A DNA stretch of 61,267 bases from Clostridium arbusti SL206 (GTDB lineage Bacteria; Bacillota; Clostridia; Clostridiales; Clostridiaceae). Below the pieces are notes generated by a model that made no database searches, was not told the DNA's origin, and was given only the letters and a program-made list of their open reading frames with translations. The translations under genes and the position numbers were made by a program. Shown here piece by piece: positions 35,394-45,516 of this stretch (position 1 is the first letter of the stretch; every line of letters starts with the position of its first letter). The stretch spans positions 1 to 61,267 of the forward strand of contig NZ_BAEV01000007.1 in NCBI RefSeq assembly GCF_000246895.1. Direction: 5' to 3'.

Positions 35394-35974
35394 TATACCT
35401 CTCTTTCCACATAAATCTTTGAATATGCATTTTTCCTTGGCTTAATCAATACTGATGGATTTGTTATAGAAGCTGATGGTAAAATCGGAAGTTCACTCAC
35501 CACATCTTCTCCATATTTTCTCTTTAAATCATCCAGTTCACCAAAATCAATGCATCGCATAATACATGAATCTACACAGACAGGATTTTTCCCTTTAGCC
35601 ACCAAATCCTTACATGCATCACATTTGTTTATAATGCCTTTCTCCTCTATATACTGTGGTACTTCATAAGGACAATTCCAAATACAATACTTGCACCCAA
35701 TACAAATATTAGGATCATAATCTACAATGCCATTTGCTTCTAATTTGTGCATAGCTCCAGTTGGACATCCTTCTACACATTTTGGATTTTTACAATGGTT
35801 ACAAGTAGTAGAAAGGTGATAAATACCTGGACTTGGGAAACTACCCGTTTCAAATGTTTTCACCTCACGGAAGAGAGTCCCCACTTCTAAACGATTTTTA
35901 TCTTTACATGCAATCTGACAAGTACGACATCCAATACATTTTGTCATATCAAAATAAAATCCATATTGACTCAT
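35393..35974 (-). CDS. dmsB: DmsB-like four-cluster iron-sulfur subunit
   Basis: 193 residues with the four cysteine groups of the DmsB/NrfC/FdnH family: CIGCRTCQIAC, CNHCKNPKCVEGC, CIGCKYCIWNC and CDACKDLVAKGKNPVC with CVDSCIMRC. It relays electrons from the membrane anchor to the molybdopterin subunit. It starts 18 bp after the dmsA stop and ends overlapping the dmsC start. It has no signal peptide, so it is probably carried out with DmsA by Tat. Confidence 0.92.
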   Translation of the reverse strand: MSQYGFYFDMTKCIGCRTCQIACKDKNRLEVGTLFREVKTFETGSFPSPGIYHLSTTCNHCKNPKCVEGCPTGAMHKLEANGIVDYDPNICIGCKYCIWNCPYEVPQYIEEKGIINKCDACKDLVAKGKNPVCVDSCIMRCIDFGELDDLKRKYGEDVVSELPILPSASITNPSVLIKPRKNAYSKIYVEREV

Positions 35975-35992
35975 TCTATCTCACACCTTTCT

Positions 35993-38668
35993 TTAAAATA
36001 TAATTCTTTGTGGAACATCTGTATCGGCTGGTAATGGAGTGCCTGTCCATTTCTCTAAGTTTACATTTTGCGTATTCCATCCTGAAACTCCCCCACCAGT
36101 AGAAATATTCCCACACAAATAATTATCTGCACCTGCTTTATCAATGCCATTGGATTCATCTAAATCTGCCCAGGCACCATGTGGAAGTCCAATAACACCT
36201 GGAGCAATACGTTCTGTTACGTAAGCGTGACGAAGAGTTTTGCCATAAGCACTTGTAATTAAAACAGTATCTCCATTCTTAATTCCCTTTTCATCAGCAC
36301 TCCTTTTTGAAATATAGGCTGGCTGCTTCAAAGCTTCGCGAAGCCATGGCACATTATCATAAATAGAATGGGAACGTCTTATATAATGAGGATTAATTAA
36401 CTGGTATGGATACTTTCCTTTAGCCTTATCCCCAAAATTTGAATATGTGCTTTCATAACCATCCCTTGGAGGTACATATTTTGGTAATGGTGAAACTTCA
36501 TTATAACCCTGACTATATAAAATATCAGCTTTTGTCTGAGAATAAATTTCAATTAAGCCAGTTGCTGAATTCAAAGGATTTTTCACAGGATCCTTTCTAA
36601 ATTTTTCATAAGCAATATTCCCATAGTTATCTCCATCATGCCTTTCTACTTGATAAATACCATCTTCTAAGAACTTATTCAAAGGAACTTTACCTTGCTG
36701 CGGCTTACCAGTACAACCAAATTCTGCAATATCTTTAGCTGTAATCTCTACCAATGGTTCATAACCTGTTCCTTCCTTATTTATTACAGTGGAGTTTACT
36801 AATTTATTAAAGAATCTTTGTTTTTGGCTGATTGGATACATATCTTTTTCTGGAACATCTAACAATTTACCAAGCTCAATGTTTATCCAATCATCATCCT
36901 TTGCTTCATAAATTGGTTTTATAACATTGCTGTATACCAGCATAATATCACGGTTACATCCAGATGAAGGGAAATTACCTTCACGTTCCCACCATGTAGT
37001 AATAGGAAGAACAATATCCGCATATTTTGAATTTGTAGTTAAAAATGAAGACTGACTTAATACAAATTCTACTTTACGATGCACCTGAATTCCTTCTTTC
37101 ATACCTTCACGTGTTTGAAGAATTGCACTTCCACTATGCCATATCATCTGAATATTAATTGGTTTTTTCTCAATTTTCTTTTTTAAATCTACTTTTGATA
37201 CTACCTTTTTCCAATCAGCTGGTTTCCCATTAATAGAAGGAAAAACGCCAGAAGGATTATAACTCCCACTTGAAATTGCTTTCCACCCTTCTGTATCATT
37301 TAAGTAAAGAGGTGTATAGGTCTTTGCCTTTGATACCATCCCATCGCTGCCTGAAACCACCAATGCTTTTCCAAAGTTTGCAGCATTATTCCAGCAGGAA
37401 GTACCTGTAGCATGTCCAGATTTACCAATATGACCACCCATAGCACCTAATGTTATAAATAATTGAGGCATTGAATCACTATTATGAGTACGTGCAGGTG
37501 CCCAAGTAGTTAATAGTGCAGTCTTTGTATTTTTTCCTATTCGCCTTGCTAACTTCCGAATTGTATCAGCTGGCACACCAGAAATTTCTTCTGCCCACTC
37601 AGGTGTTTTAGGAGCATTATCGTATTTTCCAAGCAAATAGTCTTTAAAATTTTCATTTTCTCTTGCATCTGGAGGCATGTGCTCTGCATCAAAGCCATAA
37701 GTATAGTGATTTAAAAAATCCCAATCAATTAACGGGTTTGTTACCGGATCATCTTCTTTTAGCATTGTATATGCCAGTGCTAATTGAAGTGTCATATCCG
37801 TTCCAGGTCTAATTGGAATCCATTCTGCCTCTAAAGTTGCTGCTGTATCTGTATATACTGGATCAATAATTACGAATTTACATCCTTTTTTCTTCATCTC
37901 CAAATAAAAATGCGTTGAATTTCCCATGGCAGACCAAGCTGGATTTAAACCAAATCCCACAACCAGCTCTGACTTTTGCAAATCAAATCTATCATTTACT
38001 GCATCTCGTACTAAAATTCCATCTCCTATTCCTAAAATATGGGGCACTGCATACCATGCGCCATAAGAGCTAGTCCCCCAATGAGAAACATAAGACCCTA
38101 ACTTATTTAATAAAGGACCAGGCTCACCACTTGTAGAATAAATAGATTCTACTCCATACTTATCTTTAATACGTGTGATTTCATCTGCTATGTATTTTAA
38201 TGCCTCATTCCATGAAATTCTTTCCCATTCATCTTTTCCACGAAGTGATTTATCTCCCCCACCTGGTTTCCAGTTTTTACGCTTCATAGGATATTTCAAG
38301 CGATCAGCTCCCTGTGCTTCAAATTGCTCTGCTCTCCCCCTTAAACAAGCTCTTTGCTGCGGATTATCGTCAGTATCTTCTCTTAAATCATCTGTTTTTT
38401 GACGCACCACTACTCCGTCAACTACTAATGCTTTGACTAAACATTTTCCTCCACAATTATGCCAGCATGCTGCTGAAACCCACTTTCCGGCATTAGTATT
38501 AATATGAGCTATATCTGCTTCTTTTAAACTTGCTTCTTTCAATGTGTTGTCATAACCTGCTAAAGGCAAACTTGCAACAGCTGCTGTTACAGCAGCACTA
38601 CCTTTTAGAAATTTCCTTCGATCTACCTTAGTATTTACTAATTTATTTATAAAGTTACTCATACCCAC
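35993..38668 (-). CDS. dmsA: Tat-exported molybdopterin oxidoreductase, DMSO-reductase (DmsA) type
   Basis: 891 residues. A twin-arginine signal (VDRRKFLKGSAAVTAAVAS) lies near residue 15; the Fe-S motif is CWHNCGGKC...RACLRG; long molybdopterin-binding and C-terminal dinucleotide-binding regions follow (HIRRSHSIYDNVPW segment reads YIRRSHSIYDN). It catalyses a terminal reduction at the outer membrane face; the acceptor (DMSO, TMAO or other) cannot be fixed from sequence. The start is GTG at 38668, because GAGGAGG lies 7 bp upstream whereas the ATG two codons later is too far. First gene of the long Dms/Moco operon. Confidence 0.9.
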   Translation of the reverse strand: MGMSNFINKLVNTKVDRRKFLKGSAAVTAAVASLPLAGYDNTLKEASLKEADIAHINTNAGKWVSAACWHNCGGKCLVKALVVDGVVVRQKTDDLREDTDDNPQQRACLRGRAEQFEAQGADRLKYPMKRKNWKPGGGDKSLRGKDEWERISWNEALKYIADEITRIKDKYGVESIYSTSGEPGPLLNKLGSYVSHWGTSSYGAWYAVPHILGIGDGILVRDAVNDRFDLQKSELVVGFGLNPAWSAMGNSTHFYLEMKKKGCKFVIIDPVYTDTAATLEAEWIPIRPGTDMTLQLALAYTMLKEDDPVTNPLIDWDFLNHYTYGFDAEHMPPDARENENFKDYLLGKYDNAPKTPEWAEEISGVPADTIRKLARRIGKNTKTALLTTWAPARTHNSDSMPQLFITLGAMGGHIGKSGHATGTSCWNNAANFGKALVVSGSDGMVSKAKTYTPLYLNDTEGWKAISSGSYNPSGVFPSINGKPADWKKVVSKVDLKKKIEKKPINIQMIWHSGSAILQTREGMKEGIQVHRKVEFVLSQSSFLTTNSKYADIVLPITTWWEREGNFPSSGCNRDIMLVYSNVIKPIYEAKDDDWINIELGKLLDVPEKDMYPISQKQRFFNKLVNSTVINKEGTGYEPLVEITAKDIAEFGCTGKPQQGKVPLNKFLEDGIYQVERHDGDNYGNIAYEKFRKDPVKNPLNSATGLIEIYSQTKADILYSQGYNEVSPLPKYVPPRDGYESTYSNFGDKAKGKYPYQLINPHYIRRSHSIYDNVPWLREALKQPAYISKRSADEKGIKNGDTVLITSAYGKTLRHAYVTERIAPGVIGLPHGAWADLDESNGIDKAGADNYLCGNISTGGGVSGWNTQNVNLEKWTGTPLPADTDVPQRIIF

Positions 38669-38764
38669 AATATATCCTCCTCATCTTTGAAATTTTAAAA
38701 TAATCATTAATATTACTGAAGCTAATTTTTCCATATTTTCTTTACCTATGCTTAAATCTAAACA

Positions 38765-38944
38765 ATACAAAAAGACTAATTCTTCTTAAATTACTTCAAG
38801 AAAAATTAGCCTCTAGTTTTCTAGTCAACTACAACATTGTTATTAATTATTATAATTTAACTTTAATATTTCAAAATCCAATAATATATTATCCCTATAT
38901 GTTTAATATAAATATATTATCCTTATTTTTTTATCCTATGTCAA
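38765..38944 (-). promoter_or_regulatory. dmsA operon promoter and attenuator-like leader (shared regulon element 3)
   Basis: On the minus strand TTGACA (38939-38944), 17-bp spacer, GATAAT (38916-38921), second GATAAT at 38888-38893, then CTAG-AAAA-CTAG (near 38814-38825), AGGCTAATTTTTCTTGAA pairing with TTTAAGAAGAATTAGTCT and a T5 tail. It matches the leaders at 21890 and 25355 in order and sequence. Confidence 0.7.
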
Positions 38945-39090
38945 TACAATATTGACAATTTTAGCATTTATTTAGAATTTATATTATTTAATTGTAATTT
39001 TCCTATATTTTATGATTAAAATAAAAAATTAGTCAGTATCCCTTAATATCTTCCTATACAATCTAATCCCTGTTAATTAAATATAAAAAA

Positions 39091-40527
39091 TTAACCTTCC
39101 TTTACCTCTTGAAGCACTTCTTCATTCTCTGTTGTATTTTTATCACTCTTCAATAAGAAAACAAGTAATAATCCAAGGAAGGATACAACAGCAGCTATAA
39201 CAAATGCTGAATTCATTCCAGCTATCTGAGCATTTAGTGGATTAGTGTATTTCCCACTTTTAGCCACATTACTCATTACAGTTATTAATACCGCCGTTCC
39301 AATTGAGCCACCAACTTGACGGAAGGTATTATTCATAGCAGTAGCATGTGCTATAAGCCTATTTGGAAGAGCGTTAATACCAGCAGTTACTAATGGCATC
39401 ATTACCATTGATACGCCAGCCATACGCACTGCATACACAATTACAATAAAGGTAATTGATGTATCTAATTTTAAATAAGACAAGAGAAAAGTTGTAATAG
39501 TTATAATGGTAAGGCCAATAATAGCCAATAATTTACTTCCTATTTTATCAAAAATTATACCTGCTATAGGTGACATACCTGCCATTACAATAGCGCCTGG
39601 AAGCAGCATTAATCCAGAATGTAAAGCAGATATTCCACGCATATTTTGTGTATACAGAGGCAACATAGTTTCTATTGCCATCATAAGTGCAAATATAAGC
39701 ATACTAAGCACAGTAGTTAAAGCAAATGTTCTATTTTTAAATACTCTAAACTCAAGTATTGGAGAATCAATTTTTAGTTGTCTTATTACAAATAGTACTA
39801 AACTAACTGCACCAACAACAATTGTTCCAATTACCCAAGGATCCGTCCATCCATCTGAACCAGCAGTGCTGAATCCATATAATATTCCACCAAATCCCAA
39901 AACTGATAGAATAACAGATAAAATATCTAAATTAGCTTCTTTTGGCTCTGTTACATTCTTTAGTATAAATAAAGCCACAACCAAATCAATTACAGCAATA
40001 GGTAAAATAATATAGAATAAATAGTTCCAAGAAAAACTATCTACAATCCAACCGCTTAAGGTAGGACCTATGGCTGGTGCAAATGAAATTACAAGACCAA
40101 TCATTCCCATTGCTGCTCCACGCTTTTCTTTTGGGAAAATAACCAAAAATACTGTCTGCATAAGCGGCATAAGAGCACCAGCTCCAACTGCCTGCAGAAT
40201 ACGGGCAATTAATAAAATTGAAAAATTAGGTGACAAAGCAGCTACTAAAGTACCCACAGCAAAAATACCCATTGAAAAAATAAATAAAGCACGTGTTGAA
40301 TACCTTTCAATTAAAAAAGCTGTTATCGGAATAAATATTCCATTTGTAAGCATAAAGGCCGTAGTAAGCCACTGTGCTTTATCTGCTGTAATATTAAAAC
40401 TTCTCATAATATGTGGCAGTGCTGTAACAAGTAGAGTTTGATTTAAAATTGCTACGAAAGCACCAATAATAAATACTATAACAATTGCATTACGATTACT
40501 TGCTTTTAAAGATGTTGTATTATCCAT
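39091..40527 (-). CDS. MFS drug efflux transporter, DHA2 (EmrB/QacA) family
   Basis: 478 residues with about 14 membrane helices; motifs PHIMRSFNITADKAQWLTT and ARILQAVGAGALMPLMQTVF (motif C-like region) and GPTLSGWIVD are typical of proton-driven multidrug exporters of the EmrB/QacA type. AAGGAG lies before the ATG. It is the second gene of an operon with a TetR regulator 21 bp upstream, which probably represses both. The substrate is unknown. Confidence 0.9.
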   Translation of the reverse strand: MDNTTSLKASNRNAIVIVFIIGAFVAILNQTLLVTALPHIMRSFNITADKAQWLTTAFMLTNGIFIPITAFLIERYSTRALFIFSMGIFAVGTLVAALSPNFSILLIARILQAVGAGALMPLMQTVFLVIFPKEKRGAAMGMIGLVISFAPAIGPTLSGWIVDSFSWNYLFYIILPIAVIDLVVALFILKNVTEPKEANLDILSVILSVLGFGGILYGFSTAGSDGWTDPWVIGTIVVGAVSLVLFVIRQLKIDSPILEFRVFKNRTFALTTVLSMLIFALMMAIETMLPLYTQNMRGISALHSGLMLLPGAIVMAGMSPIAGIIFDKIGSKLLAIIGLTIITITTFLLSYLKLDTSITFIVIVYAVRMAGVSMVMMPLVTAGINALPNRLIAHATAMNNTFRQVGGSIGTAVLITVMSNVAKSGKYTNPLNAQIAGMNSAFVIAAVVSFLGLLLVFLLKSDKNTTENEEVLQEVKEG

Positions 40528-40548
40528 AAAAATTTTCTCCTTCTATAT

Positions 40549-41415
40549 CTATATAAGTGTTCTCAATCGACTGATTAATGGTTTAAGATTATCAATTTGA
40601 TTTAAGTAACCTAGTAAAGAATCTACTAAATAATTTACTCTTGTTTTTTTTGAAAGTTCCTGATGAAGATGGTTTAAGGCAGCTAAAAATTCTTTTTTCA
40701 AAGGATCATTATCTGAAATATCATTTAATACATCTTTAATATCCTCTAAACATTTTTCAATAGTATCCTCTTCAATTCTATCTTTATTTTCTATACAATT
40801 GAATCTGCTATTCATCTCTTGGTCTATTAATAGTGGCGGCCTATTTTGTTTGTCTTTAACTAGTGCATCTAAAATGCTCTTTATTTCTTCAATGACTTGT
40901 TTTGTGTTCACTGTTGATTTATTATCTATCATCACACCAACAAACATATTGATAAGTGCATTAGTTATAAAGGTTAAATCCCATACAATATTTTTAATGT
41001 CCTCTCTATAGTACTTAAGTAAATTATCTTTATTCCATTTCATAATTGTATATCTAATAAATTGTACATGTTTTTTTATCTCTACACATTCAACAGAAGT
41101 GGATGTAAACATAAGCATTTTAGAAAGCTCTTTATTGGCTTTGTAGGATTCAATTTCATAATAAATTTTTGCTTTAAATTTTTCTTCATCACTGATATCC
41201 TCTTTGGAATCAATAATTGAAGATTCATGAATCATCTGGTGAAGATTGTATTCAAGTAACTCCCTTAACAATTCATTTTTAGATGCAAACAATTTATAAA
41301 TTGATGCCTTTGATATACTGCAAACTTCAGCTATACATTGCATTGACACATTATTATATCCATGCTTTGAAAAAAGTTTTTTTGCTGCCAAAATAATCTT
41401 TGTACGTTTCTCCAT
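40549..41415 (-). CDS. TetR/AcrR-family regulator
   Basis: 288 residues. The N-terminal ~60 form a TetR helix-turn-helix (KLFSKHGYNNVSMQCIAEVC, then SKASIYKLFASKNELL). The ligand domain is unusually long, with an extra ~80-residue acidic helical tail (IEEDTIEKCLEDIKDVLNDI onward). Co-transcribed with the MFS exporter at 39091, so it most likely controls drug efflux and its own promoter, which carries the inverted repeat at 41433. Confidence 0.88.
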   Translation of the reverse strand: MEKRTKIILAAKKLFSKHGYNNVSMQCIAEVCSISKASIYKLFASKNELLRELLEYNLHQMIHESSIIDSKEDISDEEKFKAKIYYEIESYKANKELSKMLMFTSTSVECVEIKKHVQFIRYTIMKWNKDNLLKYYREDIKNIVWDLTFITNALINMFVGVMIDNKSTVNTKQVIEEIKSILDALVKDKQNRPPLLIDQEMNSRFNCIENKDRIEEDTIEKCLEDIKDVLNDISDNDPLKKEFLAALNHLHQELSKKTRVNYLVDSLLGYLNQIDNLKPLISRLRTLI

Positions 41416-41432
41416 ATATATTTTCCTCTCTG

Positions 41433-41448
41433 AAAACTATAGAGTTTT
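41433..41448. promoter_or_regulatory. candidate TetR operator
   Basis: AAAACT-ATAG-AGTTTT is an inverted repeat about 20 bp upstream of the TetR start codon, the usual place for an autoregulatory operator. Confidence 0.4.
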
Positions 41449-41540
41449 TATAAAACCCATCAGTTCCTCCGTAGATTATTATAACTTCTATTTAATATAA
41501 AATCAATACAAATTTTGTCCTAAAAATTTAATTAAATCAT

Positions 41541-41703
41541 TAAGGCATGTGAAAATAAATAACAAGTCAAAGATGCGACGTCTATTTTGAATTATACAAG
41601 GAAACAGGTCCTGATAATAGTGGTGCTATCAGAGGGTTCTGCTGACGCAGTAGAATTCAAAATAGGCTAGCATACCGACTAGTTATTTATTTGAATGTGC
41701 CTA
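41541..41703 (+). repeat. MITE-like palindromic element, copy 6
   Basis: A full ~163-bp copy from TAAGGCATGTGAAAATAAAT to TTATTTATTTGAATGTGCCT. It lies between the TetR promoter and the surface-protein gene at 41834. Confidence 0.87.
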
Positions 41704-41833
41704 ATACTTAATAAAAATTTAATAAAATTTAATTTTCTTTATAAAATTGATATAAAATTGTGATAATATATAATTATAATTGCCAATGAAATGCTTTTAA
41801 TGTCAATTTAATATTATATAGAAGGGGGATAAT

Positions 41834-43885
41834 ATGAATAGAAAGAAAATATCAGTAATGATCTTAGCTTTTATTATAGGAAGCACATTGTTCATGCCAA
41901 AATCTTATTTACCAATAGCATCGAATAGAGTCTATGCGGCAACTATCAATGAAAATCTTCCAGTGATGTCAAATATGCAATCTAAGTCTATTGATCCAGT
42001 AATACAATATTTGACAATAAAAGCTATAGGTACTGATCATATATCAAATTCAAATACAACAAATATGAATAGGCTTTTGCCTTTAATATGTATAGATAGT
42101 CCAATCAGTAAAACTTATATTACGAATAAAATCATCATATCAGGATGGTCCTTAAATTCTTCAAGGGTATCCAGTGTTGATATTCTTATAGATGGAAATA
42201 AAGTAGGAAACGCAATTTTAGGTATAGCAAGACCAGATGTAAAAAAAACATTTCCAATTTATAATGATATAACAAGTGGTTTTATTTATACTTTAGATAC
42301 AAGTAAATTATCTCCTACTTCCCATAAAATAACCATAGTATCTAATGGTAATGATGGAAGCTATGCTGATCAAAGCATTACATTAAATAAATCTGAAAGT
42401 TCACCTTCTACAACTGCTTCAGAAAATAAGCAGTCAATAGGAAAAACTGATATTACTCTTGCAGACTGGGCACTTAATCCTTCTAGAGTTAATCATATTA
42501 AAATATTAGTAGATAATCCAAAGGTAAACGCAGCTCCTTCTGGGAATCTAACGGCAGATGCAAATAGAACCTATTCTGATCATAGTAAGGACACTGCTGC
42601 ACTAGCTATAGCTGGTACAGAAAATAATAAAGACACAATACCTGGAGATAAGAAACAAAAGCCACAAGGCAAAGCACCGGAAGATAATACACAAAAAGCT
42701 AATACACCAGCGGTGAATAATAAATCCTTAGTTTCTATAACATCATTGATTCTAAATGAAAATACATATAATTTAACAGTAGGAGATACAAATACCTTAA
42801 CAGCAAATATAGCTCCAATAAATGCTTCAAATAAAGCTTTAAGTTGGACATCCTCAGATAACGCTGTGGCAGAAGTAACTGATACCGGAAAAGTAACTGC
42901 TGTGGGTGCTGGAACAGCTAAAATTACTGCAACCACTAAGGACGGAAGCAAAACTTCAAGCTGCGCTGTCACTGTTAATACTAAAAAAGGCTATGTATAT
43001 AATCCCGAGCTTGAAATTGACCTTAATGTAAGATCAGCTCCAAATTTAGATAGCAAAGCTTTAGGATTTATGTATAATTATGAGAGATTTGATATTTTAG
43101 GAAGTACTGTTGATGGTGATGGAAATGTATGGGATAAAATAATTTATAATGGTAATACAGGCTATATATCCGATGCCTATGTGCAGAAATATACTTCTCC
43201 ACCGGATAATGTAGTTAAAATAGCAAGTAATATAACTAAAACCTTCAGTGAAATTACTGGAAACACTGATGATACAAGTTTATCCCCAGGATATATTAAG
43301 CAAAGTTTAAGCCAAGGAACTCTTCAGCCCCTTCTTAATAGAATGGACAGACAGTATAATGATGAACTTAAAAGTATTTTTGGGACAAACTATGATGCTC
43401 TGCACAATATGATACTTGACACACCAAAGAATCAATCTGAGTGGGCTGACAGCATTAGTGATTCCTCCAATAAAATTATTGAACCTTGGTACTCACAGCT
43501 TAGTGATTTATTTGGCAATAAAGATTTCATAAACATTAAATCAGATGCACAGGTATACACAGTAAAACAGGCCATGATTATATGTGATAAATACAATTTA
43601 AAGACATCACGCGGCTTTACCCTTGCCTTTGATATTTCAATGCAAAATGGAGGTATAACCTCAGATGCTGAAAAAATTATTGATGGAGCTATTCACCATA
43701 ATCCTGATATACCTGAAAAAGAACTTCTTCAGGTTATTGCAAATGCCACGGCAAACACTGCAGTAAGTGATCCTGATTATATTAGAGAAAGAGAAACAGC
43801 TATAATTAATGGACAAGGAAATGTTCATGGAAATATGCTTTATCTTGATAGTGATTATGGTTTGAGTGATAAATTGTGGAGATAA
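41834..43885 (+). CDS. secreted surface protein with Big_2, SH3 and lysozyme-like C-terminal domain (degenerate)
   Basis: 683 residues. Signal peptide ~1-35 (ending RVYA). The N-terminal domain has IIISGWSLNSSRVSSVDILI and a degenerate second copy (DITLADWALNPSRVNHIKIL). Big_2 immunoglobulin-like domain ~305-380, SH3-like domain ~385-455, then a ~220-residue domain shared with the protein at 57215. That partner reads GNFDGTGLSLGYLQW; here it reads GNTDDTSLSPGYIKQ, and the preceding FE is changed, so hydrolase activity may be lost. AGGGGG precedes the ATG. Probably a cell-wall-binding protein. Confidence 0.75.
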   Translation: MNRKKISVMILAFIIGSTLFMPKSYLPIASNRVYAATINENLPVMSNMQSKSIDPVIQYLTIKAIGTDHISNSNTTNMNRLLPLICIDSPISKTYITNKIIISGWSLNSSRVSSVDILIDGNKVGNAILGIARPDVKKTFPIYNDITSGFIYTLDTSKLSPTSHKITIVSNGNDGSYADQSITLNKSESSPSTTASENKQSIGKTDITLADWALNPSRVNHIKILVDNPKVNAAPSGNLTADANRTYSDHSKDTAALAIAGTENNKDTIPGDKKQKPQGKAPEDNTQKANTPAVNNKSLVSITSLILNENTYNLTVGDTNTLTANIAPINASNKALSWTSSDNAVAEVTDTGKVTAVGAGTAKITATTKDGSKTSSCAVTVNTKKGYVYNPELEIDLNVRSAPNLDSKALGFMYNYERFDILGSTVDGDGNVWDKIIYNGNTGYISDAYVQKYTSPPDNVVKIASNITKTFSEITGNTDDTSLSPGYIKQSLSQGTLQPLLNRMDRQYNDELKSIFGTNYDALHNMILDTPKNQSEWADSISDSSNKIIEPWYSQLSDLFGNKDFINIKSDAQVYTVKQAMIICDKYNLKTSRGFTLAFDISMQNGGITSDAEKIIDGAIHHNPDIPEKELLQVIANATANTAVSDPDYIRERETAIINGQGNVHGNMLYLDSDYGLSDKLWR

Positions 43886-43917
43886 AAAATAGGGCAGATT
43901 AATCTGTCCTATTTTCT
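43885..43917. terminator. bidirectional terminator
   Basis: AAAATAGGGCAGATT pairs with AATCTGTCCTATTTT, flanked by A and T runs, between converging genes at 41834 and 43986. Confidence 0.8.
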
Positions 43918-43985
43918 CTTTACATAATATTTATACATCATCAGTAAGTGCATCAATCTATAAACCTTTGTAAACTTACTATTTT

Positions 43986-45059
43986 CTAATTTGAACTGCT
44001 AATTATACCTTTAACAATAGCATTTGCAATATTTTCTGGATTGTATTTATCCATATCGCCATTTGAATCAACAAAGCAAGTTTCTACTAGCACTGCTGGC
44101 ATCACTGTGTTATTTAGTACATATAAATGTTGTCCATCTACTCCCTGTACTTTAACACCTCTATTATTATATCCCAGTGCAATCATGTTATTTTCAATAT
44201 TATGAGCAAGTTCTATGGACTTAGCACTTCCGCCGGCCCACACTTCAGTACCCTTACCACCACCAGCATTTGCATGAATACTTACAAATAATTCTGCATC
44301 ACCATTATTGGCTGCATCAACTCTTTGCTGCAATGAATCTTCAACACTGCTTGCAGTATCTGGTTTAGTAGAGATTACATTGTATCCTTCTTCTTTTAGT
44401 TTATTTATAACTCTTTGTCCAACATCCATAGTTATTGTATCTTCTTGTCTAATTCCAGTAGCACCAGAATCATAAGCTACATTATGTCCTATGTCTATAG
44501 CTACGGCAATTGTCTTAGCCTTACTTTGTAGTTGTGCTGCCTGCTGATCCTTCACAATTTTTACCCTAATTGCTTCGGCTCTTAAGGATTTACCAACAGT
44601 TCCAGCAACTTGTCCATCTTGTACCCAATCCATCCAGCCTATATTTTGAACGTGCACTTGATACTGAACATGATAACCGGCAGGTGCATTATTTAACTTA
44701 ATTTTTATAGCCTCAAGCCGTAAAGATCTTCCTTGAGTTCCTGCCATTTGTGAATTAGTAACCCAATCCATCCAACCCACATTTTGAACGTGAGCCTGAT
44801 AAGTAATGCTCATTCCCGATACATTACCTGATAGATTGATTTTAACAGCTTCCAGTCTTAAAGATCTTCCCTCAGTTCCTGACGTTTCACCATCATTTAC
44901 CTGTCCTTGCCAACCTATATTTTGCACATGACTCTGATAATTTATATGTACATCATTAGTCTCCGCTTTTACAACATTATACGAGCCGAAAACCACTAAT
45001 AAACTACTGATTATTATAAGTATACGTAAACTAAATTTCATTTTTTTCATTACATTCAT
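43986..45059 (-). CDS. N-acetylmuramoyl-L-alanine amidase with three ChW repeats
   Basis: 357 residues, secreted (signal peptide ~1-31, ending VVKA). Three ChW repeats (~35-170), each with a QNIGW or QNVGW core and G(K/R)SLR(L/A)EA, are probably wall- or surface-binding. The C-terminal Amidase_3 domain (~183-355) has zinc ligands in DIGHN, RQED and SIHAN and the catalytic Glu in VETCF. It cleaves the amide between muramic acid and the peptide stem. GGGAGG precedes the ATG. It converges with 41834; a remnant of its 3' end lies at 56842. Confidence 0.9.
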   Translation of the reverse strand: MNVMKKMKFSLRILIIISSLLVVFGSYNVVKAETNDVHINYQSHVQNIGWQGQVNDGETSGTEGRSLRLEAVKINLSGNVSGMSITYQAHVQNVGWMDWVTNSQMAGTQGRSLRLEAIKIKLNNAPAGYHVQYQVHVQNIGWMDWVQDGQVAGTVGKSLRAEAIRVKIVKDQQAAQLQSKAKTIAVAIDIGHNVAYDSGATGIRQEDTITMDVGQRVINKLKEEGYNVISTKPDTASSVEDSLQQRVDAANNGDAELFVSIHANAGGGKGTEVWAGGSAKSIELAHNIENNMIALGYNNRGVKVQGVDGQHLYVLNNTVMPAVLVETCFVDSNGDMDKYNPENIANAIVKGIISSSN

Positions 45060-45252
45060 TCTTTCACCTCCCTTCTATTATATTATTCGTAATTTTACGT
45101 GAAAATTTTATAGTGTACTTAATAGTATATATTTATGTTATTATACTATTCGTTATTTTTCAACATTATATTCCAAATATTGTGGGTTTATTTGAAAAAT
45201 TATGTAGAATTTTGATTTATAACTACTTATCTTTTCATGCATTAAAGGTTAA

Positions 45253-45350
45253 TACCTCCACCTCTAAGCTAAGCGTAGGTGGGACTTTCAATCAGATGGG
45301 GTAGAGTCCCCACCTGATTTCCCCATGTTTCACTTTGCTGAAACCAGTTC
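45253..45350. mobile_element. multi-hairpin remnant resembling an IS200/IS605-type end
   Basis: Three adjacent hairpins: CCACCT...AGGTGG, ATCAGATGGGG...CCCCACCTGAT and GTTTCA...TGAAAC. The middle one resembles the first hairpin of the insertion at 19871 when read on the opposite strand (CAGGTGGGGA...CCCCAT). No transposase gene is present. The remaining 45060-45252 sequence shows no gene. Confidence 0.4.
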
Positions 45351-45400
45351 ACTTAACTTAATTATATTTTTTTATTTAAGTTTATAATTATTAAATATCA

Positions 45401-45453
45401 AAAAAAATCTGTGTAACCCTCCATTATCTTCATGAAGTTTACACAGATTTTTT
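45401..45453 (-). terminator. terminator of Met/Cys-rich cassette C
   Basis: Minus-strand AAATCTGTGTAAACTTCATG, loop, then GGTTACACAGATTT and T6; B-like in sequence. Confidence 0.75.
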
Positions 45454-45516
45454 ACAACTTTATATGTTTTTATAAGTCTATAAGTATCATAACTAAAGTT
45501 ATATGTTTATTGCAAA

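Noticed and set aside
38765-38944. Known molybdenum-cofactor riboswitch ahead of the dmsA operon
   Set aside because: The leader is AT-rich and consists of a mini-hairpin and terminator; the larger conserved Moco aptamer pattern is not visible.
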